Below, piece by piece: positions 11,353 through 22,140 of a stretch of DNA of 64,000 nucleotides; position 1 is the first letter of the stretch, and every line of letters starts with the position of its first letter. The DNA comes from Aegilops tauschii subsp. strangulata (taxonomy: Eukaryota > Streptophyta > Magnoliopsida > Poales > Poaceae). The position numbers were made by a program, and so were the translations under genes. The DNA lies in the NCBI RefSeq assembly GCF_002575655.3, contig NC_053035.3:90607322-90671321 (forward strand), written 5' to 3'. A model generated the notes under the pieces. That model did not search any database. It was not told the origin of the DNA and worked only from the letters and a program-made list of their open reading frames with translations.

Positions 11353-12251
11353 CATATTTGCTATGATCTGTCAATCATTGAGATGCAATAGCATGCAGGT
11401 TAGTCTCCTTTGTATTTGATGAAATGTTGCAACGGGCAACCTTGGACACAAGATACATGTAACTGAAGCTGGAAGAAGCTTCATAGCATTGTACTATCGC
11501 GCTGATAAATTACAGTACGCACTATACAAGTACTACTATGTAAAGAGTTAGGTGTCGCACGGTGTCCAGAAAATATGGTGATAGTGTGAGGTGGGCCATG
11601 TAATCACTGAGCCTGCGTGTTTTCACTGCTCTTGCACTCCTCCGCCGTAAGAATGGAGAAAATTGTAATCTAGTAGTACCTCCTTTCGCCGAAAGCGTGG
11701 GACATCCAGCAGTCCTACCACCTCAGTAATAATGACCAATGAGCCGTCGAATCACATAGACCCAGCAGTAAGTTGGACGGACGAAGCAACCATCACTCTT
11801 GGATCCGCTTCTCCCTTCAACGCAGGCGCCAGTGAGAGGTCGCATCCACTCTGCCCGGGCATGAATGCGGCAACGATTCTTTGGAGCGGCGCTGACCGTT
11901 TCGGGCGGGAAGCGCGCGCGGGCGATGGAGGGGCTTTGGGTGGGCCAGGCTGGTCAGGAGCGGGCATGGCCGCTGTCTGCCTGTCCCTACCGAATGCCCG
12001 GAAATGAGAGGATGCACCGATTCTAGCGGCTAAAATCGTACACTACACACCATCTCTCTGTAGGAGTAGGTCGATCTGTTGCTCTCTCTAACACACACAT
12101 GTTGTTAAACACATACACGCACACGCACACACAGGTTCATAGAATAGGAAAATCGTGCGAGTGCGAAGCCATAGGAAGTGAGATACAAATGGAGTACGTA
12201 CAAGAAGAGAAGAGGTGACGAATATTCCATCAAACCTGGACTGAGGAGTAG
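11353..12251. other. Unclassified region, partly repeat-derived
   Basis: No gene is supported. The GC-rich part around 11880-11960 (GGCGCTGACCGTTTCGGGCG, then GAAGCGCGCGCGGGCGA) recurs in similar form at 19404-19470, so it is probably a transposon remnant. Frames on both strands here lack recognisable motifs. Confidence 0.5.
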
Positions 12252-12253
12252 TA

Positions 12254-12925
12254 CTCCCTCCGTCTAGGTGTTAAGTCATCCTACGGAAATAAGATATTCC
12301 CAAAATGTTTAGGCGTCGTCCATTAACTTCGCATCTCAATCCCTTCCTGGCCTCGTTGCTAGCGAGCGTTGTTACTTAGTAAGCGTTTGGATCCTTAGCA
12401 AGAACATCTTATAGCATAGCCGGGCAAGGTTAGGCGTTTGGAACTGTTAAAATATGTTAGCTTTTGTGGGCCAGCAAGCCTCGGTGGGCTAGAAAAGCCT
12501 TGCTAGCTTAGGAGAGCCAGATCGGCTCGCTTCCGATGGCAAACTTCGCGTAGTAGTAACATAGACTAGTAACATATGCATGTTACTAGTCCAAGTTACT
12601 CACCACTATGACCAGCCTAAGCAATGTAACCAAACGCTCCTTACTCTGCGTTGTTATCTCCCCCGGAAACCCAATGCATGGAGCGCAACTACGCGTTGAT
12701 CAGTCAAGAAATCAAAGTCGGCTTGCATGCGAGTTAATACGTGGCCCTGCATGGTAGCTAAAACGGCATCTCTTAGTTGTTTGGATTAATTGTTGCGTTT
12801 AGAGACAAAAATCAGGGCTTTGATTGGAGGAATGACCGGTCAAGTTTCTCCTTCTCCTCCAATCTGCTTGCACCTTGGTCCCGCTGCACCTTCTAACGTG
12901 ACTTATTACACCTAGACGGAGGGAG
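12254..12925 (+). mobile_element. Stowaway MITE carrying a nested MITE
   Basis: The termini CTCCCTCCGTCTAGGTG and CACCTAGACGGAGGGAG form a perfect 17-bp inverted repeat. TA precedes the left end; the right flank reads TC, so the second TA is mutated. The element is longer than usual because another insertion lies at about 12372-12652. Confidence 0.8.
12372..12652. mobile_element. Nested MITE inside the Stowaway element
   Basis: Inverted AGCGTTTGG (left) and CCAAACGCT (right) mark an inserted element, with TTACT on both sides as a possible target duplication. Within it, 12556-12602 forms a near-perfect palindrome around ACATATGCATGT, probably a third-level insertion or a foldback core. Confidence 0.55.
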
Positions 12926-13350
12926 TCGTACCAGATACGGTGGTACACTAACTTAGGTCGAATACAAGTGCCCAAAATTGTGTGCATGTTATAATAAGGA
13001 TTCACTTAAAATAGTGCGTGAGCGAACAAAGGGATCAATTGGACAGTGTTCCCGAGCAGTAGCGAGATGTGTGAGGTAAGATACACCGCTGGCGCTTTTA
13101 ATTTTTCTTATTAATTTGTTTGTTTCACCCTCTGACTGGTGGGACCCAATGTACTACATGGAGAGAGGTAAGGTGACTAAGGCTGCATTATTTCTGCACC
13201 ACCGTGGATAGTCTCACCACCAAAGCCACATGACACGATTATGATTTAAATCCCAATGACTCCCACACACACAAAAAAACGCGACATGCTTGTCACACGA
13301 ATGCAGGAATGTATAAAAGGTTATTTTCCTCTCGTTGAACATAACGGGAG
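12926..13350. other. No gene seen
   Basis: This AT-rich spacer has no coding or repeat signal that I can name. Confidence 0.5.
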
Positions 13351-13412
13351 GGTTGTGTAGCTGGTTAGCCTGCTCGCACATCAAACTTGAGGTCTTAGGT
13401 TCGATAACTACA
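13351..13412 (+). other. tRNA-like / SINE head candidate
   Basis: TGTAGCTGGTTAGC (13356-13369) resembles a pol III A box, and GGTTCGATAAC (13398-13408) resembles a B box, at the spacing found in tRNAs and SINE heads. The acceptor stem does not pair, so it is not a functional tRNA gene. No poly-T or simple-repeat tail is evident. Confidence 0.35.
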
Positions 13413-13597
13413 CTTGAGCATAATTCGTGCCAGGAGGATTCTTTGACTGGTCAAAATGGATGGATACGGAGCTGTACGATCTCGTAGTGACCGTATAATC
13501 ACCTCATCACATATAAGCTGCAGCCTCGGCGCTTGTTTTCTAGGGTTTGCACTCTTCACACTCTCTCCAGTATATATATACACGCTGGAGCCTCAAC

Positions 13598-13775
13598 GCT
13601 TGTAGTTGCTCTCTTCACACTCTCTCACCCTCTCCAGATATATACAAGACTTCGTTGGCCTCTCTCTCTCCCCTCACTGCTGGTCTGCTTGTAGTTGCTC
13701 TCTTCACACTCTGTCACCCTCTCCAGATCTAAACAAGACTTCATTGGCCTCTCTCTCTCCCCTCACTACTGGTCA
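13598..13775 (+). repeat. 89-bp tandem duplication
   Basis: Two copies (13598-13686 and 13687-13775) contain GCTTGTAGTTGCTCTCTTC and a run of CTCTCTCTCCCCTCACT. A related partial copy lies just upstream at about 13537. The duplication lies in the 5' part of first-exon unit B. Confidence 0.85.
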
Positions 13776-13811
13776 AAGAGCCGGCAGGATCCGTCTGCCG
13801 GGAAGGGAAGG

Positions 13812-13984
13812 ATGCTTAACGCTGTCGCCGTCGGCGAGGGAGGGAATCCACTACCGGCGCAGCTGTTCACTTTCACCCAGCGGCGGCGCGGGAGGGCCTC
13901 CGACCCCTTCTTCTTCGCCGCCATACATAGTGTGGGTCGAACGGCCTCCGGTCGCCCACCGAACCACACCCCAAGAACCTTAAG
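13812..13984 (+). pseudogene. First-exon unit B
   Basis: This is a second copy of the first exon of unit A. It starts with the same GGATGCTTA context and encodes MLNAVAVGEGGNPLPA, compared with MLSVDAVAVADGENPLSA in A. It ends AAG|GTATAA with the same phase-2 splice donor. No matching second exon is found directly downstream; a minisatellite follows instead. It was probably cut off from its downstream exons. The function is unknown. Confidence 0.4.
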
Positions 13985-14049
13985 GTATAATTTACTTATT
14001 CCACATGCATTGCTCTTGCTGCATGTGGGCTTTTTACGCTTCTGCAGTC

Positions 14050-14338
14050 GAATCTAGGTGTTGGGTCAAATAGGAAAGTAGTGGGGAAAGTTGTATACCA
14101 TGAATCTAGGACGTGGTTCAAAGAGCAAAGGAATGGGGGAAAGTAGTGGGAAAAGTTGTATAGCATGAATCTAGGACGTGGTTCAAAAAGGAAAGGAAGG
14201 GGGAAAGTTGTGGGGAAAGTTGTATCGCACAAATCTAAGACGTGGTTCAAAGAGGACATGAATGGGGGAAAGTAGTGGGGAAAGTTGTATAGCATAAATC
14301 TAGGACGTGGTTCACAGAGGAAAGGAAGTGGGGAATGT
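14050..14338 (+). repeat. Minisatellite, ~65-bp unit, five copies
   Basis: Copies start at 14050, 14102, 14167, 14231 and 14296 and contain AATCTAGGACGTGGTTCAAA and GGGGAAAGTTGTATAGCAT. The first copy has lost ~13 bp and the last is partial. Confidence 0.9.
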
Positions 14339-14653
14339 ACTAGTACAGACCAGCTATCCAGCACCTACATAGGTCGAAAAGGGAAAACAATGACAAACGC
14401 AGTACGCACATCTATAACAAACTGATCTTTTGTTTTGGGGGACAAGGCTGTAGAGTTTGAGCAGGACTAGCTTTGTTGCGCTCACATAGGGAAAGGTGTC
14501 TAAAGATAACAAAACTGGGACCAACACAAATATGCTCCTTGGTTGTTTGTTCTTTGTTGCAACAGACTGTGCATCACCCCAGTACATCGGTAGATGCACA
14601 TGGTGCTAGTGCGTCCACTGTCCCGTGCAACTCTTTAGCTGTTGTTAATCTAA
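14339..14653. other. No gene seen
   Basis: Nothing recognisable is seen. A possible exon-like stretch around 14540-14640 follows a TTGCAACAG acceptor-like site but cannot be supported further. Confidence 0.4.
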
Positions 14654-14968
14654 GGCCCTGTTTGGTTAAAAACTCCCTAGTCCCTACCTGCTTGGTTCCA
14701 GGGACTAAACATGGACTAGAGGTTATTAAATGACATGCTAACAGACCATGTTACCCCTAGTAATGAACTAATAGACAAGATGCGATGCGTGGCAGGGGCA
14801 GCTGTTGGAAAAAGTCCCAAAAAAGACTCTCCCTCGGGGTCTTCTTTCTTTAGTCCCAAATGCCCACTTTTAGTCCCTAAAAGTCCCTCCTTTTTGGTTT
14901 AGATGAGACTGACACGGAGTTTTTTTAGTCCCTCCACCAAAATTTCCCTGTAAACAAACACCCTCCAA
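14654..14968 (+). mobile_element. MITE with GGCCCTGTTTGG terminus
   Basis: The left end reads GGCCCTGTTTGGTTAAA and the right end TAAACAAACACCCTCC, an imperfect inverted repeat. The repeated AGTCCCT words inside are common in grass MITEs of this kind. TAA occurs next to both ends, which would fit a PIF/Harbinger-type insertion, but the ends are worn and the superfamily is uncertain. Confidence 0.6.
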
Positions 14969-15304
14969 TAATGCCGCTGGAAAATTGATGCAATGCCACA
15001 GTTAAAAGCAAATTACATGTTTAACGAATTTTATTGTTAATATAATCTCTCTGTTAATATTAATCAATGCCACCGTTTGAGAAATGCTACTGTCTTGCTT
15101 TCTTTCCCATTTAGATAAGGTAGATGCTTCTTTTTGTTGGCTTCTATGTCATCCACCGTTATTGACCACTAGTTGTTTCCTTTGCAACTCTATGTAAACC
15201 GGGTTATCTACTTCACCTCGTTGCCATTGTGACCTTTTGTTGCACTTCACAAAACACTTTTGTTTTAAGAGTGTTTTGTGCAGTTCAACCAAAATGTCAC
15301 ACCG
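14969..15304. other. No gene seen
   Basis: AT-rich spacer. 15250-15290 contains a small inverted repeat (CAAAACACTTTTG / AGTGTTTTG). Confidence 0.4.
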
Positions 15305-15320
15305 ACAACGTTGCTTGATT

Positions 15321-16860
15321 GCTTGATCTTAGTGGAACTGCACAAGAGGAGGTCTTACTTCCTATCCGTGTTGGAAAATTTGGTTCAGATCTTCTTCTTG
15401 TGAGTTGTTTGAATTCTGCGTCATGAGAGGTCCGTACTAGCCTTCTTTCACATGATTCTGCAGTGTGCTTTCATATGTCGTGCTACTTGTACGGTAATGT
15501 TGCTTGATTTTAGTGAACTGCACAAATGGAGACAAGACTTCCAATCTATATGTGCACCGCAATATCCCATTGAGGTAAGATAAGGATATTTCACAACTGT
15601 TGGCCTGTATTTTGCCACTTTCATTAGAAAACTAATGTCATTGTTTAGTGCTATACTTGTGCAACCTAATTGACATGCCAAATCTTACATTGAAGGCAAA
15701 GCTTGTCTGTTATTGAACCAAGTGATGAAGGGGAAGAACAAGCGGAAGAAAAACAAAAATCAACTCCTGGTGCTATAATGAAGCACTGGAACTGTGATGA
15801 CACAAGTAATGATATAGTTTTGCATGTTAATTTATTGCTATGGCTGGAATGAGCAATTGTTTTGCCACTCATTTGATGCCACTCTTAATGTGATATGTAA
15901 TTATCTCTACTTCTGCAAATAGGGATCTTCTTTGAAGATACCATATATTTTAGTGGAACTGCACAAGAAGATGTTGGAAACATTAATCTAATCGAGGAGT
16001 ATATAGTAAGCATGGCCACCACAGTAGATAGCAACAGATGGTTCCCGAGAAGTGCTTCATCTGTATGCTCTACACAATAAGCCTCCTAACAAAGGTTGGT
16101 ACTCGCCCACTGATTTCATCCATATGATTGAGCTTTGTCATCTCTATTGGTGTTGTGCTACTGTTTAGATACTGTCATCAAAAAGTGGTATTGTCCTTGA
16201 GAAGTGCTTCATCTGTGTTGTTTTAAATATTTCCTTTCCTTTTTTTGAGCAAACAAGGATGCTAGCATTTAGTTATCCTCTTGTCTTTGCACAACAGGAT
16301 CATCCTCCTCTGAACAAGAATATGGAGTATGTGAAGTGACTAGTTCCGATTATGCCAGGATGAAGAATCCATGTGTATCTTCTCATCAGAAGGAGCAGTT
16401 GAAGGATGGTTACATTACCCCCCACAAGACCAAACTAACTTCAGCTCAGAAGGACTGACAAATCTCCATTTTCTTGCTGTGATGCGTGAGTACAATGTTG
16501 TTCTAGGATTCTTCCCGGTGAGTTCCATTTTTCTAAAAGTGTGCTCTACATGGACCATGTAGGTGCCTGTTTAAACTGTCAATTCATAGTACAGTTTGCT
16601 TTATACTAATCACTTTTTTTGTATTTGTGCAAACAGGGGTGCTCAGCTTGTTTTCAATGGGAACTGCATAGAATGTTCATGAATACATCAAATCATTCAT
16701 TTCCACCACAAGAATGGAGGTGCCGATAAGTTCAAGGCGTTGCAACATATAAGGGCGAAATCATACAAGCTACGCGCGAATTTGGTTGATTTTGGTGGAA
16801 CTGCACAAAAAGAACAGCCGGTTTATTTAGCACGAGGTGCCATGTCAATGTCCGAACTGA
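15321..16860 (+). pseudogene. Decayed multi-exon gene with B3/REM-like linker and DFxGTAQ modules
   Basis: Several exon-like pieces lie in one direction. Four encode variants of one peptide: LDLSGTAQEEVLLPI (15326), a copy with one base lost (15505), FSGTAQEDVGNINLIEEY (15948) and LVDFGGTAQKEQPVY (16785). Unit A exon 2 supplies a fifth. An acidic piece at about 15698-15810 reads EPSDEGEEQAEEKQKSTPG. An exon after CAACAG at 16299 encodes SSSSEQEYGVCEVTSSDYAR and later GYITPHKTKLTSAQK, then a stop at 16456-16458. After a frame change it reads LHFLAVMREYNVVLGFF. The LTSAQ...AVM pattern matches the linker of grass B3 (REM) DNA-binding proteins, as I remember them. No complete B3 fold is present. 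Confidence 0.5.
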
Positions 16861-17366
16861 TGGCAAACCCTGCCCATTCCAGAATCGTCGGCATTTGATA
16901 TTTCGGAATGGGAAAACCTTGTCAAATTTTGCTCATTGATTTTAGCAAGAAGACATGCGTTTGATATTTTCGAATGGGACACCCTTTGCTGTCAGCAGCG
17001 TCGGTCCATTTTTTCTTTATTCTTTAGTTGTGAAGTAAATATTGGCTCTAACATGTGAATCGCTGAGATGCATGATCATCGATTTTTTTGAATGTTCTCT
17101 ATGACATGTGAATCGATGTGATTGCAATGTACAGGAACCATTGTTGAGGAAATCGTTAACTGGTAGCTGCTCGGTTGGCTGGCGAGTAGGGGATTAATAG
17201 GCTAATCAACAAGTTTATCGGCCATTTAATCAATTAATCGGATGATTTATCAGTTTATCGGCTACTCGGTGTCCCTATGAGTAGGGATTAACTGGCAAGT
17301 TAACTGGTTAATCGGACGAATTATTGAACAGGGACACGAACGCTAAAAAGCTGCTCAAACTCTTTG
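16861..17366. other. No gene seen
   Basis: It includes degenerate repeats around 17200-17330 (GGTTAATCGGACGA, TTAATCGGATGA) that look like an old transposon end. No coding region is supported. Confidence 0.4.
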
Positions 17367-17368
17367 TA

Positions 17369-17492
17369 CTCTCTGTTCCTTTTTACTTCGCACATTGTGA
17401 AAGTGCATACTTTTTTCTATAAGATTGGTCAAAGTAGAGATACTTTGATTGCAGACAAAACTTGTATGCAGACTAGAAAGGACCGGAGGGAG
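17369..17492 (+). mobile_element. Stowaway-like MITE
   Basis: The left terminus CTCTCTGTTCCTTTTTAC and right terminus AAAGGACCGGAGGGAG are imperfect inverted repeats flanked by TA (17367-17368, 17493-17494). The length of 124 bp is usual for the family. Confidence 0.75.
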
Positions 17493-17494
17493 TA

Positions 17495-17757
17495 CATGTG
17501 AAACTGCTGCAAACGAGGTGATCACGCTGGGAATAATGCTAGTACGTATTGTTTTGCATGTTCATCCAATGCCAGTGATACAAGAATTCGAACTAATCGA
17601 AATAAATTCATTCATACACGGTCGGATTTCATATAAACATGCCGGATTTCATTACATTTCATACATTCTTCAACTAAAAAGGGGTGCGCTGGAGGTATAA
17701 TTAATTAACCGAAGCTACCCACATGTGTCCGGCTGAGCTGAACAGAAGCTTTAGTGA
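17495..17757. other. No gene seen
   Basis: Spacer between a MITE and a foldback element. Nothing recognisable is seen. Confidence 0.4.
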
Positions 17758-17847
17758 CTTAACTGCAGGTGCAGTTGCGTAACTGACATGTGGCCCAGAT
17801 GCCTGTTGGGCCCACGTGTCAGTCAGCCAACTGCACGAGCAGTTAAG
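17758..17847. repeat. 90-bp foldback (long hairpin)
   Basis: CTTAACTGC..GTGCAGTTG at the left pairs with CAACTGCAC..GCAGTTAAG at the right. The pairing continues through ACTGACA.GTGG, so almost the whole segment folds into a stem of about 40 bp with few mismatches. It could be a foldback MITE or a small-RNA hairpin. The sequence alone does not decide. Confidence 0.75.
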
Positions 17848-17930
17848 TAGAAGCAGCGTCCTTTTCCAACATAGCTCTCCGACTCCACGTCGCCGCCACG
17901 AAGCTAACCGGCCGTCAGTGGTCAACCCGC

Positions 17931-18370
17931 CTAGCTTGTCATAGAGATTAGGGAAACTAGGAGCCCAATGATCAGGATCCCCACATCACAAACACCTTTC
18001 TTCTTTTCATTCTTCTTCTTGAAGTTCGTGTGTTGCACAGCCTTGTTCTTCCCATCAAACTTTGCTTTACCATCAAACTTGCCCTTGTTCTTGAACTTGT
18101 GGGGCTGGAAGTTCTTCTGTACCAGATTGGCACTAGATCCTCCCTCAATTCCTCGAGTACGTGTGTTCTTTTCTCTCGCCTTTTCTTCCACATCAAGAGT
18201 GCTAATGAGATCCACGAAGGAGGAAGCTTAGTGATGATACCTCCAGCAACAAACTTGTCCGGTAGCATACAACTGAAGTGCTCAAGTTCTCTAGCAAATG
18301 ACTGTATCTCATGAGCTTGCTCAACCACGGAGCACTCTTCAATCATCCTGTAATCATAGAATTGCTCCAT
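17931..18370 (-). pseudogene. Copia gag fragment
   Basis: Read on the minus strand, MEQFYDYRMIEECSVVEQAH and LPDKFVAGGIITKLPPSW are hallmarks of the gag polyprotein (UBN2-type domain) of plant copia elements. After a frameshift come DVEEKAREK and a lysine-rich tail. The tail ends near KKKGVCDVG, where the CCHC knuckle should follow but is out of frame. Neither LTR nor pol is nearby, so this is an isolated ~440-bp fragment. A GC-rich relic of different origin adjoins it. Confidence 0.8.
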
Positions 18371-18450
18371 GATGTACAGCTCAGTGCCAGCAACCGGAGG
18401 GTAGCAGCGGTGGCCTTACTTGGACCCGAGCGGCGGCGACCTACCGTGTT

Positions 18451-19169
18451 CTACTCTTCCTCATTTTTTGTGTGCCGCGGCCTCGTTGGTAGTGGGGCGG
18501 GGCCTCGGCAGAGCCGGCGATGTCCTCTGTCTCGTTGCCGGCCGGCGGCGCCTCGATGGAGCGGCGGAAATCCTCCCCCTCGTTGCCGGCAGGGTGGGGC
18601 CTCGGCGGAGCCGGCGGTGTCCTCTGCCTCGTTGTTGGCGCCGCGGGGCCTCAGCAGAGCAGGGCCTCGTCGACGCCAGTGGAGCGGGGACTCATCGGTG
18701 CCGGCATTGTCCTCTGCCTCGCCCTCTTTGTAGGCGGACGCAGCCTCCGCCACCCGCATGCGGTACCACCAGCGCTCGAGGCGGCCCTCGCGGGCGGAGC
18801 GGTATGAGTCGAGCAGCGCCTCCTGCTCCGCCCGCTCCGCGGCGATCTGCTCCTCCGCCTGCAGGTGCTCCTGGAGGAGATGGTGATTGTAGGCGGCGCG
18901 GCCTACGCCTCCCGGAACTGCTCCTCACGCTTCTACCTCACCGTGTCCATATATTGGGCACGGGCCTCGCCGATGGTCATTGTGCAATGCGCCGGCGAGG
19001 ATGGCACGGAGGAGGGGGTTGGCGCCGGATCGTTGACTACAATGTTCTCCATTGGGACGTCGTCGTCCTCCGGCTGCCTGCCGGCCAGCCAGTCGGTAGC
19101 AATGGCTGCCATCTCCTTGTGGTCCATTGTCAGCCCGTCCCGAAGAGCGCTGGAGCGCGAGGAAGCCAT
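18451..19169 (-). pseudogene. GC-rich alanine/glutamate-rich hypothetical protein, broken
   Basis: The frame starts MASSRSSALRDGLTMDHKEM at 19169. It continues ATDWLAGRQPEDDDVPMEN and ARAQYMDTVR, then meets two stops (18933-18935 and about 18907). Following a frameshift it reads LQAEEQIAAERAEQEAL, which predicts a short coiled coil, and then MRVAEAASAYKEGEAEDN from 18759. I recognise the wording as a repeated, transposon-associated protein of wheat genomes but know no function. Plus-strand frames in the same region are shadows. Confidence 0.5.
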
Positions 19170-19560
19170 GGTGTGCAGTAGTGGTGTGGACAGGAGAATA
19201 GGAACGGATGCGGATGACTGCGGCTATGGCCGGCGCAGCAGTCTATATAGCAATCGTGGGCGGCGGAGGGACGGACATGTGGCGCCGGAGTAGCCGCCTC
19301 GGCAACCGCGTATCATTAATGTGGGCGACAGAAGGACGGACGGACGGCACTTGTGTTGTTTGAAGGCGGAGCAATTGCATGCACCGGGAAGCGAGGCAGG
19401 CGGCGCTGACCGTTCCGGGCAGAAAGCGCGCGCGGGCGAGGGAGGCGGTCTGGGTGGGCAGGGCAGTCAGACTCGTGCTTGGCAGCGGGTCGGTCTAGCA
19501 GCCGGACATGCTGGCTCGCTAGCTACCTCGCCGAGCTGAGCGACGACAATCAGACGATGG
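19170..19560. other. GC-rich upstream region of the hypothetical protein
   Basis: The block 19404-19470 repeats that at about 11880-11960. If the minus-strand gene was once real, this is its promoter side. No gene is supported. Confidence 0.4.
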
Positions 19561-19905
19561 ACGTAGCTTCTGACCAGGAGCCGGCGCCACTGTCCAAGCC
19601 GGTTCATGCCGTGTTCACCATAGAGTAGGTGCGGCTGCACTTCGACGCCCTAATGGCGGAAGAGCTACCAGCGCAAGAGGACCTGTGCTGCAACCTCTGT
19701 CTCCTCAACGAGCACCAATGAACAAGCGAACGACAATGCGGTCGCGGACATGTGGCCCTATGATCCTGGCTTCCCGAATGAGCAGCGGGCGCTGTATCAG
19801 ACCATCTGTAGGTCCCGCGAGGCCCTCTCCGTCGTCCTTCGAGTTGTTGCGCTCGCCGTGGCGCCGCCATCTCGCGTTGTCAACATGGTAAACGGACATG
19901 AGGAT
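19561..19905 (+). pseudogene. Hypothetical relic, plus strand
   Basis: A broken frame reads MDVASDQEPAPLSKPVHAVF, a stop at 19627-19629, and then VRLHFDALMAEELPAQEDL and CCNLCLLNEHQ before another stop. It looks like a decayed coding piece from a repeated element. I do not recognise its family. Confidence 0.3.
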
Positions 19906-20820
19906 GAGGAGATGACTTTACTTTGAGAGGATGACAGTGGGGACCCACCAGGGCCATAGCCGCACGTATGCAAGTGCCTCCTTCTTAGTATATAAAACTA
20001 TAAATTTTTTTGCTTCCTCCTGGTTTCCTGACATCACGGTCCCACACCATTGTCAACCTATGTAGTCAATAAACGAGAGAATTGCACAAGAAGTGGCCGA
20101 CAGCTAGGACCAAGCAGCTCGAGCAGTATTTGTGTTTTTGAGGTGTGAGCACTGTAGAGTTTTTCTTGAGCGATGTTTAGCCAAGATATTAATTTTTCTC
20201 CTCTGAACAACAACGAAAACATCGCTGCAGCTATTAACTGGGCGGGCTGTGGCCCGTCTAGCCCAGGCCAGATATCCAACCCAGATATTAATTTTTTCAA
20301 GCTGAAAATGGCTAGCCCAGCTATACTTTCTTTTAGGAATACCCAGGCAAGGTCAAGTTGTTATTCTCCGCCCCGCTGGGCTGCAAATCTTTCCTAGGAG
20401 GGATGCATTAGGCTTAATAAGAAAATGGGCTTTAAGAAATAATAAATGGGATGTAATTATAAAAACTGGGCAGTAACTATAAAAAATGCACCAAACACGT
20501 AATTACTTTATAAAATATTATTTTTGGATATTGAAATTTTTAATTTCATTAATTGTTGCGAGCGCAATGTTTCGTTGGATTTTTACGTAATATAAATTTA
20601 TATTGAAATTGTATTTAATCTGACTAGAAATTTCGGGATAAAAATATTTCGGATCCCATCAAAATGTGGGAAATTTTATTGAATTCTGTTTTGAACGGTT
20701 GGTTGAAATGGGATGTACTTTTAACAAACTGTAAGTGGGTTGTAGTAAATTCCATTAGATTTCAAAAATTGGCCGCACATTCTTACAAATCTCAAATGGG
20801 CTATAAGTTCTCTGCCACAC
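19906..20820. other. AT-rich transposon-like noncoding DNA
   Basis: No gene is seen. The wording (GGCCCGTCTAGCCCAGGCCA, AACCCAGATATTAATTTTTT) is typical of noncoding transposon interior in wheat. The left boundary of the CACTA segment may lie within this stretch. Confidence 0.4.
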
Positions 20821-21190
20821 ACTTGTGGCCTTACTAAGTTGACGCGTCCCCTAAAAAAAGAGAGTTGACGCGTATGCAAGGCTTTGTCAACTTATAGTCA
20901 ACATACGGTTCTAGCAGCAGTGGTCGTTGGATGTCAGCCAACGGATGTCATGCTTCTTCTTCAATCTCGGATATTCTAGCTTCACCCGCCCAAAAATGAT
21001 TCCTGCCCCAGACATCTGGGGCGCACCGTTTCGGAAGCTGACCTGTGGGCCTACTAAGTTGACGCGTACCAAGGGCTTTGTTAACTTAGTCAATATAAAC
21101 GATTCTAGCTGCAGTGACCGTACAATGTCCATCCAACGGTCGTTGTGCTTCTTCAACCTCTGGTCTTCTTGCTCCAGCCGCCCAAAGCAG
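20821..21190 (+). repeat. 220-bp direct repeat, degenerate
   Basis: CTTACTAAGTTGACGCGT-like sequence at 20830-20847 and 21050-21067 opens two related blocks. Both run through TTTGTYAACTTA, GATTCTAGC or GGTTCTAGC, and CTTCTTCAA to GCCGCCCAAA. Confidence 0.75.
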
Positions 21191-21639
21191 CGCCGATTGT
21201 GCCGCCTGCTCCTGCCTCCCGTGGCCGGCTGTGCTGCCGCGGAGGCCTCACCGCCCCCTACTACTCCCACCGCTGGCCAGGCCATCCCTCCACTCACCAA
21301 CACCCCCTATTATTCTGTGGCGACGGCAACCTCACACCGCAGCCGAACCAGTGAACCCTCGTACTCCTCTCCGCATGGGTATCCACTGCCGCGTCTTCCC
21401 CGGCTCCGCATCGTCCCCTTCCTAGGCCTCGCCGTCGTCCACCGCGTGCTCTTGGCGCGGCGTGGTCAACGTGGTCAAGGAACGGCTTCCATCGGACGTG
21501 GACTGTACATGGAGAGGCTGACAGCTGGGTCCACGGCTGCAGCAAGGAAGTGCCTCCTTATTACACGGAAAATAATGATTCCTCCACCTGACAGCAGGGA
21601 ACCCCGGACGGGCAACCGTATTTCACGAAAAAACGTTTC

Positions 21640-21770
21640 CCCCTGACTGCTGGGACCTACCAGCAACATCTTCGCACACAAGGAAGTGCGTCCGGGCAAA
21701 AAAAACGATTCGCCCCCTGACTGCTGGGACCCACCAGCTACATCTTCACACGCAAGGAAGTGCCTGACAG
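21640..21770 (+). repeat. 72-bp direct repeat in the CACTA segment
   Basis: CCCCCTGACTGCTGGGACC followed by ACCAGC.ACATCTTC and GCAAGGAAGTG occurs at about 21640 and again at 21712. A third, shorter relative lies at 21590. Confidence 0.75.
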
Positions 21771-22140
21771 TCGGGACCCACCTGGTCGAAGCGTACGTAG
21801 CGTTGTCATTCTGGTCGCGAACGTGTACGTACATACTGGTCGATGTAGAGGCATGCACGTGTCATAGTAGAGGCACGCGCGTAGCATGTACACATACGTA
21901 CAGCGGCCAGGGTGCAAGAAAGTAAATACGGCCACGTACGTACATACGGGCGGGGTCTCGAACGCCTACTCACGCGTACGTACGGCCAGGGCTCGTGTAC
22001 ATGGCTGGGTCGGAACAGAGAAACTGCATCGTCGTCGTGTTCATGGGGAGGCAACGGAATGTGTCGTGCTCATCGGGAGGCAACGGAACGCATGGGAGCC
22101 AACCGGCTTGGACGGAACAGCCGATGGAAACGAGTCCTGG

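Noticed and set aside
13351..13412. Functional tRNA gene
   Set aside because: A- and B-box-like words are present, but the acceptor and anticodon stems do not pair well. At most a SINE or tRNA relic.
18420..19181. Plus-strand frame of 253 residues
   Set aside because: It is a shadow of the minus-strand alanine/glutamate-rich relic in GC-rich DNA.
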